64,000 bases of DNA from Mya arenaria (Eukaryota; Mollusca; Bivalvia; Myida; Myidae), in the NCBI RefSeq assembly GCF_026914265.1, contig NC_069123.1, positions 34,991,178-35,055,177 of the forward strand. The letters run 5' to 3'. This document shows, one piece after another, positions 36,986 to 48,246 of this stretch. Made by a program: the position numbers and the translations under genes. The notes beneath the pieces are model-generated. The model saw nothing but the letters and a program-made list of their open reading frames with translations, did no database searches and was not told the origin of the DNA. The first letter of the stretch is position 1; each line of letters begins with the position of its first letter.

Positions 36986-38015
36986 CCGTATAAACAAGAC
37001 CTGCCTGCGGGCCATGATTACAATTGACTGGTGCATAACTGTGGAGAATAAGGGAAATATTTTATTGTTGCATTTATTATCAAATATGAAAATTTAAGAC
37101 ACATGCAAAAAGCCACAATACCAATTGGTGATAGTGTTCGTTCTGTTCTGCTATTCAAAGGTGATGAGAATGACTAATGACATGACATTGACAAACAAAA
37201 TGTAAGGCATTTGTATCATTTCGTCTTTTATTTATTAAAATCTGAGATGTTAAGGGAGCAAATCCCTTTTTAGATTGGAACATACCAAATAACAATAGGC
37301 GACGATGTAGTGGTAAACCAAGTTTGCTAGAAATCAATCGAGTTTCTCCAAAATACAAGCAAAAATTACACCGGATGTTGATACTAGTGATTTAGTTTCG
37401 GATAAGTCATTCTAAAATGCCGTCCAGGCTTTTTTTAATGATGGTTAGCCTGGACGTCATTCATAACAAAATTAAAAAACATGTAAAAACTGTCTATGAA
37501 ATGAAATGTTCTTCATTTGTATTCTGTGGCTTAAGACTGCCAATAAATACCTTAATTCTTATCAATTACCATATCCATTTTGCAAATTCACAAGCTATTT
37601 CTTCAAAAAAGTAATTTAAATACCTGATTTCAGTTGACAGGAGCTTTCTTACTGCAAAAAAGAAAAAAGGTTACACACAACTATACTTTTGGGTTTAATC
37701 TGATGTAGTATTTTTAGTCTGGATTACCTTCCCCTAACACTATCGTTATCAGTTACCACACTTTTGTATTTAATGAATTTGAAAAAAAAAAAACATTTAT
37801 CGTCACATACAGGATTCAAGATTTATTTACAAACTATTCTAAGGGCAATGTGGACAATGCATACTATTATACATATGTATATAAAATAAGACTAATATTA
37901 AAAAAAACCACCATGTATGTCAATTAACAGCATTGTTACACTAAGTGAATGTTTTATTGTGTAACCTATTAATCACAATTTGACTTCAACACGACAATCC
38001 AAGTTTAAAATAATT

Positions 38016-38079
38016 TTTTGCTGACTTATCAATTTATTATGTGTGTATATATATATAATAAATTGATAAGTCAGCAAAA
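38016..38079. repeat. Perfect 24-bp-arm hairpin around an AT microsatellite
   Basis: TTTTGCTGACTTATCAATTTATTA is matched exactly in inverse at 38056-38079 across a short TGTGTATATATA loop. (TA)n continues at 38090-38115. Confidence 0.9.
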
Positions 38080-38083
38080 ATAA

Positions 38084-38114
<31 letters not shown>

Positions 38115-38399
38115 GTGTCGCTAGAACAGATGTTTCATGATGATATTTATATTAACAAATACCTTATTCCTCACATTAGAAAACCTATACAAAACTCAAC
38201 TAAAGGGAATGTTCAGGAAATTACTATTTTTAAAGGAATTGATAGAAAAACGTAATTACAGAACATTGTTGTTTGCATTTCTTTTCCGACTAGAGTGCAT
38301 TTTATTGTCAAGCTTAAAGCTTATAGGAAAACAACTAGAGTTAGAATTGTTGTGTGTTTTTTAAAAGAACTATATTGGTAAACAGAAGTAACACTTATG

Positions 38400-38840
38400 T
38401 GTTTAAGGGGTTAAAACATGACAAAGCCGATCCCCTGTGTGAGAATTGGCCTTCATGCTCTTATAGAATATGCCTCGGGTTGTTATGAGACACTTGTGCA
38501 ATCTTCGCCGACTTTACATTTAAAATGTCATCTTATAGAAGGTCAGATGCCCAGTTTGTGACATGAACGCGCCAGCGGTTCAAAGAGACGCTATAAAATT
38601 TATCAAAGCTTATAAAGGCAAACCGGTAATTTTCCCCAGTATTCTCATTTCTGTCTGTAGTGGCCACTCAGAGCCCAGTATTGATAAACCCGCCTCTTTG
38701 TATGATAAGCCCGCCTCAGGCAAACAGTTGCATGTATGTTGATAGTTCAGTTATTGATTAGATTCAAGATCGTGTGCGTATGAGTATGAATGTAATAAAG
38801 CTCTATTAAACCATCCCGTTTTGGGTCTGTTATATATATA
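38400..38840 (+). mobile_element. Possible solo LTR
   Basis: A less AT-rich block with a TATAAA at 38592-38597 and an AATAAA at 38794-38799, followed ~35 bp later by GGGTCTGTTA. This TATA/polyA layout is like a retroelement LTR. No TG...CA ends or target duplications could be confirmed, and no internal coding region is adjacent. Confidence 0.25.
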
Positions 38841-40890
38841 TATATACATTACACTGACAACATAACACAGTCATACAAAGTAAAAGCACACATATAGTAT
38901 TTATAACGTATGGTCGTTTTTAGACGGGAGGCTAGGTGCGTGTGGGAAAGGGGAAAGAAATGTAGAAATGTTTTTATGTCAATAGATGGCAATTAAAAAC
39001 CTCCAAATAATTGCAGAATTTCAAACCGTTATGGCAGGTTTTTGTCAACATACATACAAATGGTCGTTCACTGGTGAACACCAGAAAACTAACTCGCCTA
39101 CTGGTAGGAAGAAGGTAGGGAGGAGAGAGCTCGTAGAGTCACCAGTTGGTACCTGAGGTTGCTCTTACCACAAGTTTGTGACAAGTAGTACTTGAAAAAG
39201 TTTTTTTGTTGTGTGTCAGAATCTGGATGCTTTAAAGACACCAAACAAAGGATATGAAGCATACTAAAGTCCAAAGACATCCAAGTGAGCGCAAATGAGG
39301 GGTGAATTACAAGAATAGAAAAGAATGAAAACGAATTGAAAAAAATGCCATGCATGCAAATGAAAATTCTTCCCATACTCTGCATGATAACTTCATTTTG
39401 CAAAAACTAAATGTCTTTATTCCAATATACTAACAAAAGTAATTAATGTTTGGAAACACTTCATTCTTATTTTATTTTGAATAATTTACAGATTTACAAT
39501 ACAGCATTTAAGTTGCCTTAACAAAACTACTGCCAATGACACTACAGCTCGTACTAAAGTTACTTTTAGTCATGTGTAATCTTAAGCAGAGAAAAGAAAA
39601 TGCATTTGGATATTCTCGGCTACATTCGTTAAAGAAAACAATGGTGTTCGGTGAATTTAGATGGTGTTTGAAAATGCAGTATTGTTCATGTAAAATTTAC
39701 CCTTTATAAATTATTTGAAAATATTAATGACTTTGTCCATTGCATTTATTTTATGTGTATATGCTATTGCTTTACTAAATGGTAAAATAATTGTGAATAG
39801 AACATATATGGTATAAATCGTTATGAATTCTTTAACACGACGATAAAAAGTGTGTGACTTATTGGACCCACTCAATAAACTGTGTATTGACCCCCCACTA
39901 ATACCCTTTATCTGATCGTTGAAATATCCTATTTCTGCGCGTTACTGATACCCGGATTAAGAGGAATATTGATGGGCGTGTCTTAGCCAATCGTACTGTT
40001 CAAAAGTTAACCCCTATTCGTTCATCCAATCAGGGAGCACGCTGTATGACCATATCAGCTGGAGGCTGGACCATGAAAAGAATGTTTTTCAGTTTCGATT
40101 AATGGAAAAATACTAGATACGCATATTTTTTATCAACTAATTCGTAAATTTAAGCCTTGAGCAATACCAAACATGCCTGTAGCATCTTAAATGAAATATA
40201 GTAAAAGAGAAGTGGTATCAGCGTAGCATTCGTATACACTGAGCAAAATTTCTAAACGTCCATTGTTTAAATTACATTTTTTTAAAGAACGGTTTAACGT
40301 ATCTATTTAATATTTGGTGTGCTAGTTTTATACATAGAACGATATCGATTTTACAGAGAAAAAAACACGATCTCTTCATGGTTGACATGCGGTAAGGTAA
40401 ACCCGATTTTCACCATTTGGCACGTGGTACACGTGTACAATTCCGTAGGCGGTAAATCTTTTTTGGGTTTAGTCCAAATTGAACGCCCCAACACGAAAAA
40501 CAGAAATTATCGGATTTTAATCTCTATTCAACAATGGCAATATTGAGGAATGTATAATGTAATATCGTATAACTAATAAAACAGCGGGAAAGATCGGCGG
40601 AGTCTGAAAATCTTAACATTATTTCCATGAAGACTTTTATATTATAATGTAAGATCATCCGATGTTTTGAAGACAATACATAAGTAGTTAATCAAATTCT
40701 TATCACTACAACAAGTTCTGGAGTTTGTCATATATATCCAGTAGACAAAATGGCGTCATCTTGTAACAACATTTTTGATATGGTGACACTGGTGTCATTA
40801 CCTATTGGTTGGGGCTCAACATGCCACAAAAGTGCTTGGTCCTTACCTGCCACCGAGGGGCTAGGCCCTCACATGTTTCCTTAACACTAT
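38841..40890. other. Intergenic, no gene seen
   Basis: AT-rich with only short frames (39098-39403 minus, 40319-40546 plus) lacking splice context or family features. Confidence 0.35.
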
Positions 40891-40899
40891 ATACCTGCT

Positions 40900-40950
40900 A
40901 GATACCTGCTCTTATAATACAATGGGGGAAATACACAAAGGCAGGTATCT
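40900..40950. repeat. Short inverted repeat upstream of the PHD-OTU gene
   Basis: AGATACCTGC (40900-40909) and GCAGGTATCT (40941-40950) form a 10-bp-arm hairpin ~260 bp before the PHD exon. It could be part of a transposon end; no partner was found past 46.6 kb. Confidence 0.4.
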
Positions 40951-41208
40951 GGTATCAAGACTCGGGCCATGCCAGTGCCAATTAGCAAACTGACAGTACC
41001 TCAAAGTTGGGGCTCGAACATGTGTAGTTTGGCATGTTTTTACAAGACATCTCGACACAACGTTGTGGCATTTGAACCCCCATATTTTTGAAGTAATATG
41101 TATCTATATAATGTCCGAACATTCATCATCAATTCATTCGTTTATCGAATACACGCCTGTTAATTCATCATTGCTACTATTGTTTTGTTCTATCTGTTAA
41201 TCATAACG

Positions 41209-41448
41209 ATGGAATTCAGAAGTAGACGCGCTGGGAAATTACCTTGTGGTGAATGTGGAATTAAGTGTTTAAGTGACAGTATTCAGTGTGCCTCTTGTGA
41301 TAATGCGTTCCATCGTGTCTATGAGGATGTATCAGTGACTGACTATAGCAAGTGGAAAAACATTGATCTTGGCTACATATGTACCACTTGCCGCACAGTT
41401 GACGGAAAGCGGTTTGACTTCTTTGACGGCTTTCTTCGATTACAACTG
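41209..41448 (+). CDS. Exon 1 of PHD-OTU-MULE transposon gene: PHD finger
   Basis: 80 codons from ATG to a GTATGT donor, phase 0. Zinc-ligand pattern: Cys13, Cys16, Cys27, Cys30, His35, then Cys58 and Cys61 (CTTC). The ligand expected two residues after His35 is Tyr38 (TAT, one base from TGT), so the second zinc site looks damaged. Exon 2 begins at 43848 in the same phase after a 2.4-kb intron. The upstream in-frame codons 41185-41208 are not used because they start at TTG. Confidence 0.6.
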
Positions 41449-42003
41449 GTATGTGTTACATCTTTCCTTTCATCGATATATATATATATATATATAACGA
41501 TAGTACAGCCGACTTCGAATATGAAGTGAAAGGACTGGGGGGAGTGACGGTGGGGTTGAGAAGTGTAGGGGTTGAAAAGTATGGATACCCCTGTTAAAAA
41601 TTACGTCAATTTGCCATTTTGTCATAATACCATCAATGCCTTGATTTCGACCAGGCATAAGACCTAAGTTCAGGCTCTAGTGGCAAATTTGCTTCATTTC
41701 ATTGTTACTTTCATTCTTTTTGTGATTTCGTGATGACGTTTGCTTAATTTTATCTTATTCGAAATTCAGTTACGGTTATACACATTTTTTTCTAACAAAT
41801 GGTATAACGATGATTCTTTTGTATTCAATAAAAGAGTTTTTCTGAATCTAGATGTGGACTTGAGACTTTCTGAATCTTTTTTAACTTGCTAAGATTTGCT
41901 TCTAACATTAATTTAAAAACAAACTTATTACTGTTCAAGTAGGTTTGGAACCTTTTCTTTATTTTTCTTGCGAAATATCGAACCGGCAACATAATTCTTA
42001 ATG

Positions 42004-42356
42004 TTAAAGGGACTCGTTAACGAACTGTAAAGTGCACTTTTTTTCAGATTTTTTTCTTTTATATTCCTAAATAAAGTTTGGCAAATCGTTAGAAGTGTAA
42101 CAAATACAATTCTAACAGCTTGAGCCCGTCAACAAATGTTGATATATGTTTAAAACTTGGTTTTATTTCGCATGAGAAATAAAAGTGATTGACCGGCCGG
42201 GGTTCGAACCCCATCAGAGGCATAAACTTTTTCTTACTTTGTTGGTATCTTAGTGTTCAATTTCGATATGAAATACTATAATAATGATAAAAAAGTGTTT
42301 TCAGATGCTTTACTGACAACTTATATTTGGTGCCAATTTGTGAACTATTCCCTTTA
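42004..42356. mobile_element. TTAA-flanked MITE in the PHD-OTU intron
   Basis: TTAA-AGGGAC at the left and TTCCCT-TTAA at the right, 353 bp, no coding frame. It includes GGGGTTCGAACCCC at ~42199-42212, which looks like a tRNA B-box (GGTTCGAANCC) within a small palindrome. It may be a composite with tRNA-derived sequence or a chance palindrome. Confidence 0.6.
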
Positions 42357-43847
42357 ATGGAAATATTGTAACATACTAGTTTATAAAAAGGGCAACAATT
42401 TTGATAAAGATCGTAATACAATAGTAAGACGTCGTTACGTTAGACAATAAACTTATGATGTTGGCTTGGCTGTGGGGCTTTTATGATGGAAAATTTGTTT
42501 TGACATGTCTAACTACAGTTTACTCCTCCTATAATTCACTTTGACTAGGTATAGCTGTAAGTTGGATTATTTATGCCATAACATAAAACAACATTTACGA
42601 ATGAAATGTGATATTTTTTTACATAACGTTTAAAAAAAATATATAATCAGTTATTTAAATCTCTTAATATATTTTATTGTCCGTCTGCTCCATCACATGT
42701 TTACGTTACACGTCGTTTTCGTTGTTTTCTTTCACTAGAAAATGTCCATTAAAAAGATTGCGTTCATAATTATCTAAATCATTTAAGTTAATTTTAACAT
42801 ATACGTGGCCATGTTATAAAATCTTATAGATATTTTTTCTATATTATTCACTGCTCAAACGTATGCGCTGAAGTCAGTAGGAGTTCACCAGCTAGATAGA
42901 CCAAAACAAAATAACAGAGAGTAAACATTTAAAGAGAATTAACTAAAGAAACTGCGTGTTTGCTTCGCATTAAAAACGAAGAAACATAATCTACCTATTT
43001 TAAAAGCATAACTAATAAATTCTAATCATCATGCTTATCATGGTTCGAGGGGCATTTTGTTTATAACTCTTTCTTTTTAATATGCGTTTAAGGATACAAA
43101 CGTAGTTTTCGCACTTCTCGCCTGTTTTTTTTTTCAATCTCGTTCACCAGATCTATGCGTACAATATAGCATTGCCGATCCTCTGAGGAATGAGAATTCT
43201 TTTATGAAAAATATAAAAAATGTTTTTATTATTATTAAGCTCGCTCGCTCAAATTGTCAACCAAATTATCCATGTAATAAACAATGGTGTGGCCTTACAT
43301 GAATATCACCAGATTTTAAACAATTAACCATATTTACTAAGGAAAAACTATAAAATGGTTGAACAAGAAATATAAATCAAGGTAAACTTCCTATCGCATG
43401 TCATAAACGATTGCGCAATATGACATAATTGGCAGATCGGGTTTTGATACCCCACCGAGAAGGAAGAACCAATATGTCCATAAATCAATATCGCACAGTC
43501 CAATACACAACTATGTTACCTTCGGAGGCATTGATTTTTACATTAATATTAAAAAGGACCAATATTGACATATCCTATTTTTATTCGGAAAAGTGCATTT
43601 GAAAAAGAAACGTATTATGAACTTTCAGCTTCCAAGCGATTTGACATAATACCCTGTAAATTTGGCATGATATGACAGCTGTTGCGTTTAGTTCCACGTA
43701 AATTCTGATATTTCAACTTAATTGGTACTTGTATCATCAACCGTCATTTAATGATGGATGAATTATCCATGTTGAATAAACGTTGTGCTATATTGCTTAC
43801 AACAATAAGATGAACTATTTTTTAACATCGTATTTTAAACGTTTCAG

Positions 43848-45503
43848 GCGGCACAGAATGGCTCCTTCGAGAACCTCAGAAAGGCCGTCGACCGGGAGCT
43901 GATGTTCCGTCAAAAACTACAAATGCCGTCTACATTGGTCGACCGATATCCTAGAGTGGACAACTCTGCCGCAATGGTCCTGGATAACTACGTCGACGAT
44001 ATCCGGGGCACACCGCACAAAACATCCGGGGACGGCGACTGTCTGTTCAACGCCGTGTCCATCCTGCTGAAAAACGACGAATCCCTAAGCGTGTACCTTC
44101 GCTACCACACTTGTATTGGTCTTGTTCTGGAAATGAATTTCTTCAAGAATCATCCCCTGGCTCGGCTTATAAGAGACCATTCCGGCTCGTACACATCTGC
44201 ATGTTTGGATTCAGCAAAACTTGGTTCGGCATCTAGTGCATGGGCAGTTCTCTCCCTGGCAGATGCCATAGAGCGACCTATACGCGTTATCTACCCGCAT
44301 GTTAACGGACGTGATGACCATCCCCATATATCCTTGAATAGAGTGTTTGAAACTGAAACCGGAAGAGACCACCCACCGCTATATATACTGTGGCACGGAT
44401 ACGGCAGTATTCCAGTTCCTGGACAGTACACCATAGTGAACCACTTCTCGGAAGTATCGGGTGTATCACCAAAGGAAGACCAATTCATACCAGTACCGGA
44501 ACCAGAACGTGTCGGGAAACAGAAGGCCAGCACACCTGTTCACATCAGCGACACTTCGTTGTCATCGCTGGACATGTCCGCCGTCAAGGAAGACTGCGCA
44601 CCAAAATCTACAACATGGCGCATGCCAAAACGGAAACCCATTTCGCGAAAGTCATTCGTTTCCGTGGAGTCGAACATTAGTCTGACTAGCAGATATGACG
44701 TGTTAAGCGAAAACGAGACAAGTGCCAGTGACACCGACGATGATGTTCGTATGATGGATGCTGATGACAATATTGTGAGAGATGATGATGATGATGTTAA
44801 TGTTGATGTTGATGTTGATGTTGATGAGGATGCTGATGTTGATGTGGGTGTTGCTGTTGTTGATAATTATGGTGATGATGATGATGATGTTGATGATGAT
44901 GATGTTGATGCTGATGTTGATGTGGGTGTTGCTGTTGTTGATGATGATGATGATGCTGATGTTGATGTGGGTGTTGCTGTTGTTGATAATTATGGTGATG
45001 ATGATGATGATGTTGATGATGATGATGTTGGGTTTAGTGTTGATTCAGAATTGCAAGGACAGTTATCGGGGAGATTTTTAGACGGCAGCTCAGCCGTAAA
45101 TCTATTATTATCAGATAAATGTGGCTTAAAATCTGTACCTACGGGAGTTAAAGAGAACGTGTATTTCGTCCTTGACAACATAAGGAACTTTGAAGAAAGG
45201 ACTAAAAAGAAAGCCAGTTGCTTTGGAGATGACTGTGGTGCATGGGACAGTGCATCAGGGACATCCCCAAAGTTCTACTATCTGTTAACTTCGGATGGTT
45301 CGCTAAGTACCGTCTTCCTGCGCCAGGAACAGTACTGTGTCCGAAAAGTTGTCCAGAAAAAGGTTGTGTACGTACCTGTGAACCCGCAGCCAGAAAAGGC
45401 TAAGGTTGTCGTGGTTCACAGGTACTACACAGCTTCTAAACTTGATAACAAATACAAAAAAGGGTCACTTGGCTTGGGGATAGGGGTCTTCAAAGTTCCT
45501 TAG
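43848..45503 (+). CDS. Exon 2 of PHD-OTU-MULE transposon gene: OTU-type cysteine protease region
   Basis: Starts after acceptor TTTCAG (43847) in phase with exon 1; 551 codons to a stop at 45503. Counting the spliced 631-residue product: the OTU motif SGDGDCLFNAVS has Asp142 and Cys145, and TIVNHF has the matching His279, so the catalytic set looks intact. A Ser/Lys-rich linker follows, then a Asp/Val-rich stretch from a GATGATGTT-type repeat. The last part (YFVLDN, DDCGAW, VVVHRYY) resembles what I recall of the segment between OTU and transposase in mollusc proteins often labelled vertnin-like. The stop lies shortly after a frame break near 45456. More GC-rich than its surroundings. It is either a transposon protein or a domesticated derivative. 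Confidence 0.65.
   Translation, partial: AAQNGSFENLRKAVDRELMFRQKLQMPSTLVDRYPRVDNSAAMVLDNYVDDIRGTPHKTSGDGDCLFNAVSILLKNDESLSVYLRYHTCIGLVLEMNFFKNHPLARLIRDHSGSYTSACLDSAKLGSASSAWAVLSLADAIERPIRVIYPHVNGRDDHPHISLNRVFETETGRDHPPLYILWHGYGSIPVPGQYTIVNHFSEVSGVSPKEDQFIPVPEPERVGKQKASTPVHISDTSLSSLDMSAVKEDCAPKSTTWRMPKRKPISRKSFVSVESNISLTSRYDVLSENETSASDTDDDVRMMDADDNIVRDDDDDVNVDVDVDVDEDADVDVGVAVVDNYGDDDDDVDDDDVDADVDVGVAVVDDDDDADVDVGVAVVDNYGDDDDDVDDDDVGFSVDSELQGQLSGRFLDGSSAVNLLLSDKCGLKSVPTGVKENVYFVLDNIRNFEERTKKKASCFGDDCGAWDSASGTSPKFYYLLTSDGSLSTVFLRQEQYCVRKVVQKKVVYVPVNPQPEKAKVVVVHRYYTASKLDNKYKKGSLGLGIGVFKVP
44787..45030 (+). repeat. In-frame GAT/GTT minisatellite (Asp/Val-rich)
   Basis: GATGATGTT, GATGCTGATGTTGATGTG and related units repeat. 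A longer block containing GTGGGTGTTGCTGTTGTTGA recurs three times. It encodes an acidic run such as DVDVGVAVVD; frames on the same strand giving poly-Met/Leu are artefacts of the repeat. Confidence 0.9.
45456..45461 (+). other. A6 homopolymer frame break between OTU and transposase parts
   Basis: Upstream frame: TAC AAA AAA GGG. Reading one base back from here restores the downstream frame (AVVEYLGKFPG at ~45501-45535), so either one A was lost or a -1 shift occurs. Without it translation stops at 45503. Confidence 0.6.
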
Positions 45504-46642
45504 CTGTTGTCGAGTACTTGGGGAAATTCCCAGGTCTTGCCCCACACGGAAAGGCATCTAGTAAGTCTAGTGAGTATGTAAGAAGCGACAAAGAGGTGTT
45601 CACAAATATTGATGAAATGACAGATAAGGTCAAGCCCCACCAAATTTACAACCATCTGAAGAACAATTTTGATGAGGTCACTGGTCCGTCAGATCGTAAA
45701 CAGATCTACAATAGGCAGTATTATAAGCGAGTCAAAAGTAAGAAGTGTAATGGTCACTCAAATAACATGGCGGACCAAATTCTTGAGTTAGAGAACATGG
45801 TCATCCCTTTATTAAGTCCATCATCAGAAATAGTGGAAAGCCCCCTTCTATCCTCCTCTCCACCGATGAGGAAAATTGGTTATTGGGTCAGATGATGAAA
45901 GGGCACTGGTAAAGGCAATAACGACAACTTTCCCTGAGTCCACCATATACTTTGTACCCGGCATTTAGAACAAAATGCTAAGCAAAAAATGACTGATGTA
46001 GGGTTAGGTAGGAACGATAGGAAAAAGATGATGAAAAACGTCTTTGGTCATGATGGCATAGTGAGTGCAGATGACACAGTTTGCTTTGAGGAGCGCTGTG
46101 ACGAATTTGCCCAACAATACTCCTCCACATCAGGGCCCTTCTTGGAGTATTTTAGGAAACAGTTAAAAGCAAATTTGCAAACCAAGGTCAACGAACCCTC
46201 TAGGAAAGCACCATTATGCCAAAAGTGGATGAACAACAATTGTGAATCCATCAACCATTTGTTGAAGCAAACTGTAAATTGGAAGTCAAAAGGTTTAACC
46301 GAATTTGCCCAGTTAGGTCATGATCTAGTAATATGTCAGTTCAAAGAGGTCAAACGTGCCCTGTTAGGAACTGGCGAGTTTCGTCTTGCCCCGTCCCATA
46401 GCAAATTCAAGGTTACTAAGACTGAGTGGCTGGCCATGACAGTTACTCAGCGGTCAAATTTGTATAAGAAGTTTAGGTCACATAGGACAAACAAGTCCTT
46501 GGTTAAGTCTACTGATGGACGTTGTATAATTGTTGAACCCCGCACCAATGGAAAAAAGCCTGGAGCGCGAAAGCGCAAGGTCAACATCAAAACAAGAACA
46601 TCCAAGAAGGTCAAACACCAGGCTCCCATTGACCCCACTTAG
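45504..46642 (+). pseudogene. Broken MULE-type transposase, 3' part of the same element
   Basis: Piece 1 (45501-45895) holds AVVEYLGKFPG, SSEYVRS and PHQIYNHLKNNFDEV, which precede the transposase core in related proteins. The core, with its first catalytic acids, is missing at ~45880. Piece 2 (~45875-45960), in another frame, reads IGSDDERALVKAI. Piece 3 (~45950-46642) changes frame again and reads CTRHLEQNAK, then NNNCESINHLLK, the C-terminal NN..ES.N block of MULE transposases, then a Lys/Arg-rich tail. At least two frame changes plus the internal deletion make it inactive. Names come from recalled families, not a search. Confidence 0.7.
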
Positions 46643-47260
46643 GTCTAAGGTCTTGGTCAAACAACTCTGCTCACAACTTCTTTGTGTCTTTTCGTGTGGG
46701 GCTAGGACGAAGCTTGTGTGACGTTACGTCATTAAGCCGTTACGCACGATGTTGCCATTATTTACGGTATCATAACTTGACGTTGGCTTTACTATGCCAT
46801 GGTAAAAGTATATTGTAAATACCATCATCGCTTTACAATTGAATGTTCTACGATTAATATCGGAATTGATACGCTTATGCAGAGACATAAAATAAAGATA
46901 TGTATTATATGGCTCTGGCTTAAGCGATAGGGAATGCTGCATACATATATTACACCTAATTTCAAACTGGTACGTGTTTCAATTCGGAGATACTTAAAAA
47001 ATAAAAATGAACACTTTCTTTTGCAATTGAGTATAATTATATTTATTGAATGTTGAAACAAGGATCGCGGACTTCCATCTTGATAATATGATATTATTAG
47101 TCATGAACTGATAGCGGGAAGATACAAAGGGAGGCAAATCTTGGATAAAATAAAATGTTGAAAAAAGCAATAAAAACAATAAAAATGTACCTTTTTACGT
47201 CATATTTATATATATATTTCACCTAAATTTATACTAATATAAGTTTTATTTGCAAAATAA
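46643..47260. other. Intergenic, no gene seen
   Basis: AT-rich. No inverted terminal repeat matching the region upstream of 41.2 kb was found, so the 3' boundary of the transposon is undefined. Confidence 0.4.
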
Positions 47261-47261
47261 A

Positions 47262-47330
47262 TGTATTATTCGGTAGTTATTTGGTATTATTCGGTATTAT
47301 CCGGTATTATCCGGTATTATTCGGTATTAA
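47262..47330. repeat. GGTATTATTC decamer tandem repeat
   Basis: GGTATTATTC/GGTATTATCC units repeat five to six times, immediately before the reverse-complement GGCATTAAGG-type motifs. Confidence 0.85.
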
Positions 47331-47407
47331 GAGTAACCCCCTTAATCCAGCGGTCCCCATAATGCCTAGATTAATATATATATTGTCACCTTAATATCTG
47401 TAGTAGA

Positions 47408-47410
<3 letters not shown>

Positions 47411-47444
<34 letters not shown>

Positions 47445-47469
47445 ATATATATATATATATATATATATA

Positions 47470-47535
<66 letters not shown>
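47411..47535. repeat. (AT)n(GT)n microsatellite
   Basis: AT dinucleotide repeat interrupted by CTATATAT, then (GT)n. Together with the flank at 47533-47660 it is the inverted counterpart of 19971-20181. Confidence 0.97.
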
Positions 47536-47537
<2 letters not shown>

Positions 47538-47660
47538 CATTTATTGTATTGCAAGTTACTCTCCTTTCGCTGTATCTTACTACATGTACATACTACTCAT
47601 CGCCAACCATATGAATGTACTAACCATTGTATTTGTATACTGTACTCATGGGCTTATGTC
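47533..47660. repeat. Dispersed repeat, inverted copy of 19971-20084
   Basis: TTCATTTATTGTATTGCAAG, then TACTCTCCTTTCGCTGTATC, then ACTGTACTCATGGGCTTATG, the reverse complement of the 19.97-20.08 kb block with one small insertion (CATCGCCAAC-like). Confidence 0.85.
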
Positions 47661-48246
47661 TACTATACTATATATATATTACTAATTGTAAAAAAATAAA
47701 TTTCTTGCAGCAAATGCTTTATGACAAAATGTTTCTAATTTTTTCAAAACAACACAACTTTCTGATTGTAATAAACCTTTGAACTTTATTACATTAGCGT
47801 TGGTACGGTAATATCTGTTTATTAGTGTTTGTCTTATATACTGGAACAAAAAGTAGTATACAGAGCAAGTCACGTGTTTGCTACACCACAACTCTTTCTT
47901 AGCGATAGAATGAAGCAATTTCCGGTCGAAATGAAATTTGTGGTACGGTACAACGCTGAGGTAGTTTAGGAATAAAGCAATATCCGGAAACGATTTGATA
48001 ATATTGTCTCAGACCGCTATATTATTGAAATCCTGGACCGTTTTAAAGTGTGAAGTTCTGATCGGATGGTTCGCATTTTTCCTTGCAGTAATTTACAAAC
48101 CTATCTCATTCTCAATCAGCGTAAGGATTTAACGAATTCAATGGTCTCTTTCTTTTATGGTTGAGATGTCTTATATTGATGTAACATCCTTCCGAAAAAA
48201 GGATATATATTTCAGTCGTTTCACACTTACTTTGGAGCGAGTATTT

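Noticed and set aside
42190..42230. tRNA gene suggested by GGTTCGAACCCC
   Set aside because: No acceptor stem, A box or cloverleaf around it; treated as part of a MITE.
44390..45081. Alternative plus-strand frames including a poly-Met/Leu frame
   Set aside because: They overlap the OTU exon and its GAT/GTT repeat, with no independent support.
47503..47699. Frames beginning with Cys-Val repeats
   Set aside because: Same (GT)n artefact in the inverted copy of the repeat.
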